DNA from: Erythrophleum ivorense
Taxonomy: Eukaryota > Streptophyta > Magnoliopsida > Fabales > Fabaceae
Assembly (NCBI GenBank): GCA_026724425.1
Contig: JAIUCV010000102.1
Location: forward strand, 992,001 to 1,056,000
Length of the DNA stretch: 64,000 nt
Reading direction: 5' to 3'
The notes under the pieces were generated by a model. It was not told the origin of the DNA. It saw nothing but the letters and a program-made list of their open reading frames with translations, and searched no databases. Both the position numbers and the translations under genes were made by a program. Below are positions 59,955 through 64,000 of the stretch, in pieces; the stretch's first letter is position 1, and every line of letters begins with the position of its first letter.

Positions 59955-61586
59955 TTCGTTAGTCGAAGTGGTAAGTAGAATAAATACACGTAACGTAACT
60001 ATAGTCTAATGGACTTCTATGAACAAAAAAAACTATAGTCTAATCTTTTTAAACTTAAAAAGATTAGTATCTAAATATCGCATTTATGATTTTAAAAAAG
60101 GATATCAGAGAAAGAGAAAGGTGCTCTCCTGAATTTGTCTGGTCTGTGTAACGGGAGAATTTAAATACTTTTGGAAAAATGAAATATATTTGCGTATAAT
60201 CCTGTTACTTAGCTTCCTCTTTTATTAGTGTTTTTTTTGTTTTTTGTTTTCTGTTACATTCATGATTGCATTTTCATGTTCACTATTAAGGCCGCCTAGA
60301 TTTATTATTTACTGCGGCGAAGTAAATTCTCAACTTTGAAAGGATTAAAAGTTTAATCATTAAATGCCATTGGACTGACCATATCTTTCTTGGCTGAGTT
60401 AAATGATACGTTTGAAAAGAAACGAATTAAAATGGTGATGGAGAACTCTATAGTCTAAAACGTGTCTACAGAGGAGTTATGATTGTTTCGTCTTGTAAAT
60501 GTATAAAATTTAGGTTACAACATAAATATGAATTATTGATACTAGTTGGTTGGTAATAAATGTGAATTTTTTTCCTAAGAAGAAAATGTATGCGATAATA
60601 GTGTTTGTGGTATGTGTTTTTGTCTTTACTCATAATATTTCTTGTGCCTTATGCACGAACGAACGATGACTTAAATTGATTAATTGGTTTATATGAAAAA
60701 AGAAGACAAAAAGATTGAGACAGTCATTATGGATAAACGTGAAATTGTGATTGTTTCTGAGGCAAAATAGTCGTTGCTCCCCTGTTTTCCTGGACCACCT
60801 TCTCCTTTCCATTTCTTACTTCCTCTTTGTATCTTCTCGTTCTTGACATATTTTAGTTTAATTATTTGATGATGATTCAAATGAATAACAATTTTTTGTT
60901 CTATTCGGTAAAATGTAGCTGAATTGTAACGATATTTACAAGATCAATACAACTTTTGATTTTACATTTTGAATATATGTTTAAAACAAACCTATTATTG
61001 GATTTCGTACAGATGGATTCGGTCTATTCGGTGCAAACGTTTACTCTAGATTATATAGACAGTCACACTCACACATACACGATCCTAATTCGTAAGTAAG
61101 GAGGGTTTGTTTATGAATATAAGTAAACTATGTACAGCTAAATAAAAAGTCGCTAAATAAATAACGGAAACCGAGTTTTGCTACTTTGATTTGAATGGGA
61201 CAGGCCATTTTTGCACTGGAACTTGAACCAGATATACAATAATAATAATAGAATAGTTTCCAATATTGCTTATAGAATTTCTCCATTTAAAATATAACGG
61301 AAACCGAGTTTTGCTACTTTTGTGCAAACATGAAAAATTGTTTATTTTGGTCAAAGATGAGAAATTGTTTAAAAACATTTTAAAAGGACAACGTCGTTGA
61401 TTTTGGGCCTAGCTGGGCCTGTCGGGAGAACAGTGAAAGTTTAGGCTTTATGTGAAGAACTAGGATGCAGACCCTTCTTCTATATGGTCTTCTATATGGT
61501 ACAAGGTAGAGAAGCATGAAAACGATTTGGAATGACGGAATTGCCCCATACACGTGAAAATGAACAAACTTGAGGCAAGTTGGTTT
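59955..61586. other. Convergent intergenic DNA between PLATZ and SKA1
   Basis: AT-rich 3' flanks. A 27-nt perfect direct repeat is present at 61161-61187 and 61294-61320. No gene is seen. Confidence 0.5.
61161..61320. repeat. 27-nt direct repeat, 133 bp apart
   Basis: The repeat starts ATAACGGAAACCGAG and is identical at 61161-61187 and 61294-61320. It has no obvious coding or structural role. Confidence 0.8.
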
Positions 61587-63233
61587 CTAATGAGGCTTCG
61601 TAAGAATGATGACGCGGTTTTGACCGATGCGAGTCTCACTAATGCGACCAAGGTGTCGAAGAACCTGTTAAACACACCAGAAGTTGAGCAATGATTATGT
61701 ATTTGCAAGTGTCGTCTGATTCTGGTGAAGAGTTAAGGAAGCATTGTTGTTGAAATCTAAGGAAACAGATGGAAACTCACTGTGAGTATTGCTTTGCCGG
61801 TGTTGTCAAGTTTCAACATTGGTCCCTTCATGTCAGTTTCAAGAAAGAAATGTTTGCCTTTTACTGCTCCCGCTGTTACTATGTCTCGTAGTTTCTACAT
61901 ATAAACAGTTTCAAGATTATTATTTACCTCTTTTCACCGGCACACAAAATCTATATACTATTGATAAATAAATAGCTTACCAGTGCTTTCTCCCAGAGGT
62001 TTTCAGCGAGCTCCGCAAATATAACAAACCCAAGGTCAATACAAATCAAATCTGCAAACTCATAATAACAGAGGATAACATACCTTCTGTTTAGGGGCTG
62101 AGATAAGATGAGCGTTTGCTTCAGCAAATGAAGCCATATCATTGATTGCCGCATTCACTTTCTCAAGTGTCAGCCTTCCTCTCATGTACCTGTTTTTTTT
62201 TTTTTTTTTTTTTCAATTTCAAACAAGTTAAAGAGATATGCATGTAGCTTAACAGAGAGAGGGATAAAAGTAAAAGAGTAGTTACGTTGAGAGAGAATTG
62301 AGTTCCTCAACAGTTATGTACCAAAGCGGAGGAGACCCACGACCTTTCTTCTCCTGGCAATGAAACCAAAAGATTTAAACATAAACTAAGTATCATAGAG
62401 AATGCAACACTATCATAACCTTTGGAGATATATGCAAGCTCTTCTACCTTGGGTAAAGCAGCTACTTCCTCATCAAGTTTCAGAGAGCTGAGAGTGTGAT
62501 TTTGTTCGTGCAGCTTGACATTTTCTTGGAGCAAACTGGTATAACAAACCAACTAGTCCTTAGTCTAGATTCTTGATTTAGTGATACTGAAAATAAATGG
62601 ATCGTTAATGTTAATGTATGCACATACCATCTATTGATATCTGAATTCAACATTGTAGTCTTATCAGGGAAATGAGACGGCGCATAAACAGACATCTTCT
62701 GCAATTTCCCTTGTTGTTTCAGCGATGCCTCAATTAGTTTCTACAAGCAACAGAAATTCTCAAAGTTTCAGACTCTAAACTCTAAATTGCTCATAGCTGA
62801 AACTACACAAATCGAAGAGATCATCAAAATCCAAACCATCTAACTGGTTAATGGCCGTTTCTAGAATCTCAAGTACCGAAAATTGAATATCGGCGATTGA
62901 AATCTCGGGTTTAAGCAATTTCGTACCTTGGCTTTTGGAATAGCTTCGGTCTCTTCTCGTAACCGGTCCTTGATCGACTGTACCTGAAGCTCCATCGAGC
63001 TCAACGCCGTGTCGATCGACGTCAGATCCGGGATGCTGCTCGGCGGATACACTGCGGAAAGCCGAAATTAGGGGATTAGATGGAGAGAGGATAACGGATT
63101 TTGTTTTGAGTGTTGGAACTCGCGATCGAAACTCACTGTTCCGGGCGATGACGAGTTCCTGCAACTCGCCGATTCGTTTGTTGAACGAAGCTATTAACAG
63201 ATCTAGAGAAGATCCAGCTTGATTTCCCTCCAT
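61587..63233 (-). CDS. SKA1: SKA1 homologue (spindle and kinetochore-associated protein 1)
   Basis: Nine minus-strand exons (63233-63137, 63051-62927, 62740-62628, 62535-62448, 62353-62286, 62189-62084, 62010-61981, 61894-61781, 61664-61587) give 272 residues, the length I recall for the plant SKA1-like protein. The N-terminal half is helical and coiled-coil-forming (LIASFNKRIGELQELV, MELQVQSIKDRLREETEAI, LLQENVKLHEQNHTLSSL). The C-terminal microtubule-binding winged-helix domain follows (PPLWYITVEELNSLSTYMRG, LTLEKVNAAINDMASFAEA, APKQKLAENLWEKALKLRDI, KGKHFFLETDMKGP). SKA1 links kinetochores to spindle microtubules. The intron ending at 62190 has a poly(A) tract directly before its AG. The position matches At3g60660. 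Confidence 0.92.
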
Positions 63234-63430
63234 TCTTCTCGAAACACTCTCAGATCTCCAACCCACACTATCTTTAATTCTTAATCCCCTTCGTCTCGCT
63301 TTAGGTTTTTCAGAAATTGAAATTTCCAGAAATTTTTCCGGCGGGAAAGTTGAAGCTGGATCGCTACTTCCTCTATTTTGCGTTGCAGGACATATAATGG
63401 GCTTATGGCCCATCACATATAAATGGGCCT
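63234..63430 (-). promoter_or_regulatory. SKA1 promoter with three site II elements
   Basis: TGGGCT at 63398-63403, GGCCCA at 63407-63412 and TGGGCC at 63424-63429 cluster 165-200 bp upstream of the start codon. Such clusters occur in genes expressed in dividing cells, which suits a kinetochore protein. Confidence 0.65.
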
Positions 63431-64000
63431 TGTATTTAAGCAGTTGATAATAAGTTTTGTCTTCTCAATTTGTATCTTTGATCTTTGATTTACACCTGAC
63501 CTGACCTCCCAATATTTTCCACAATTTTTTGAAACTTTACGCTCTCGTTGAGAGAAAAAAAAAAAAAAAAACAAGAAAATAACAAAAACGTTTTTGATAT
63601 GAAATAAGATAGATAAACAAGATTATTTTGTTGTTATATGATCTGTAAATGTCAATTTAAACTTAAAAGATGTCGATTTGGGACACCTGATTGCATTGGA
63701 ACGAAACGCGGGATCTTCGTATTTTTGGTCATCGTTAACAGAGACTGTGCACGCGGACTCATCAAATATAATATATATTATATAGGAGACATAAAGCAGT
63801 TGACTAGCTAGTGGTACTTTTCTTTAATCGGATACTATTTAAAAGTCCACCAAGTTTAATACAATGTACAAACTCCATAAATTAATAAAGTTGAGATTTT
63901 GATATTTTATTAATTTATAAAATTATTAAGTTATTGGTTTTGACTAAAATAATAATTTTATTAGAAATAATTAAAATAATATATTTTAAAAATATTAAAA
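63431..64000. other. AT-rich end of window
   Basis: No gene recognised; poly(A) near 63556-63572 and very AT-rich sequence from 63830 onward. Confidence 0.5.

Noticed and set aside
1..64000. tRNA, rRNA or snRNA genes
   Set aside because: No cloverleaf, rRNA segment, or plant snRNA upstream element (GTCCCACATCG) was recognised on either strand; a covariance-model scan would be needed to be sure.

Overview
The window is nuclear DNA of a crucifer (Brassicaceae), very close to Arabidopsis. Genes are intron-rich with short GT-AG introns, intergenic DNA is AT-rich, promoters carry TGGGCC (site II) and telo-box elements, and the proteins look almost like those I remember from Arabidopsis thaliana. 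The gene order MAP65-4, ARP7, PBF1, DUF1499, PAT14, F-box, DUF1442, RPS13, transketolase, TFCD/TITAN1, pectinesterase, PDLP8, SAUR59, DUF641, PLATZ, SKA1 matches, from memory, A. thaliana chromosome 3 from At3g60840 down to At3g60660, in reverse orientation. Splice sites were read by eye. Summed exon lengths are in frame for every intact gene, and several give the family's usual length (RPS13 151 aa, PBF1 223 aa, transketolase 741 aa, SKA1 272 aa).

Region 1 (1-9.8 kb) is compact housekeeping DNA: the 3' part of MAP65-4 (+), ARP7 (-) and PBF1 (+) sharing a divergent promoter, a DUF1499 protein (-), and the DHHC S-acyltransferase PAT14 (+). Region 2 (9.8-17.7 kb) is a tandem duplication of about 3.85 kb. 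It runs from the PAT14 3' end through an F-box/LRR gene to the middle of a DUF1442 gene. It leaves two damaged F-box copies, a truncated DUF1442 copy and an intact DUF1442 gene; the centres of the two units are nearly identical while the ends have diverged, which suggests gene conversion. Region 3 (18-23.7 kb) holds RPS13, an intact F-box/LRR/FBD gene and a decayed tandem copy of it.

Region 4 (23.9-37 kb) carries a complete EPSP synthase gene beside plastid transketolase, then the tubulin-folding cofactor D gene in divergent orientation to transketolase. As I recall, A. thaliana has an EPSPS-transketolase pair on chromosome 2 (At2g45300/At2g45290) but no EPSPS at the chromosome 3 position. 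This window therefore seems to preserve a whole-genome-duplication partner lost in A. thaliana. The two enzymes are metabolically linked: transketolase can supply erythrose-4-phosphate to the shikimate pathway that EPSPS serves.

Region 5 (37-47.6 kb) has cell-surface genes: a pectinesterase with an unusual heptad-repeat linker, PDLP8, a broken LEA2-like membrane-protein gene, a 5'-truncated LINE insertion with target-site duplication, and SAUR59. Region 6 (47.6-64 kb) is gene-poor and AT-rich, with Helitron ends and two well-bounded MITEs. Its genes are a DUF641 protein, a PLATZ zinc protein and SKA1. I saw no CRISPR array, rRNA or tRNA, and no gene cluster that looks like an undescribed system. 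The most notable items are the retained EPSPS, the datable duplication junction with apparent gene conversion, and the mobile-element termini.
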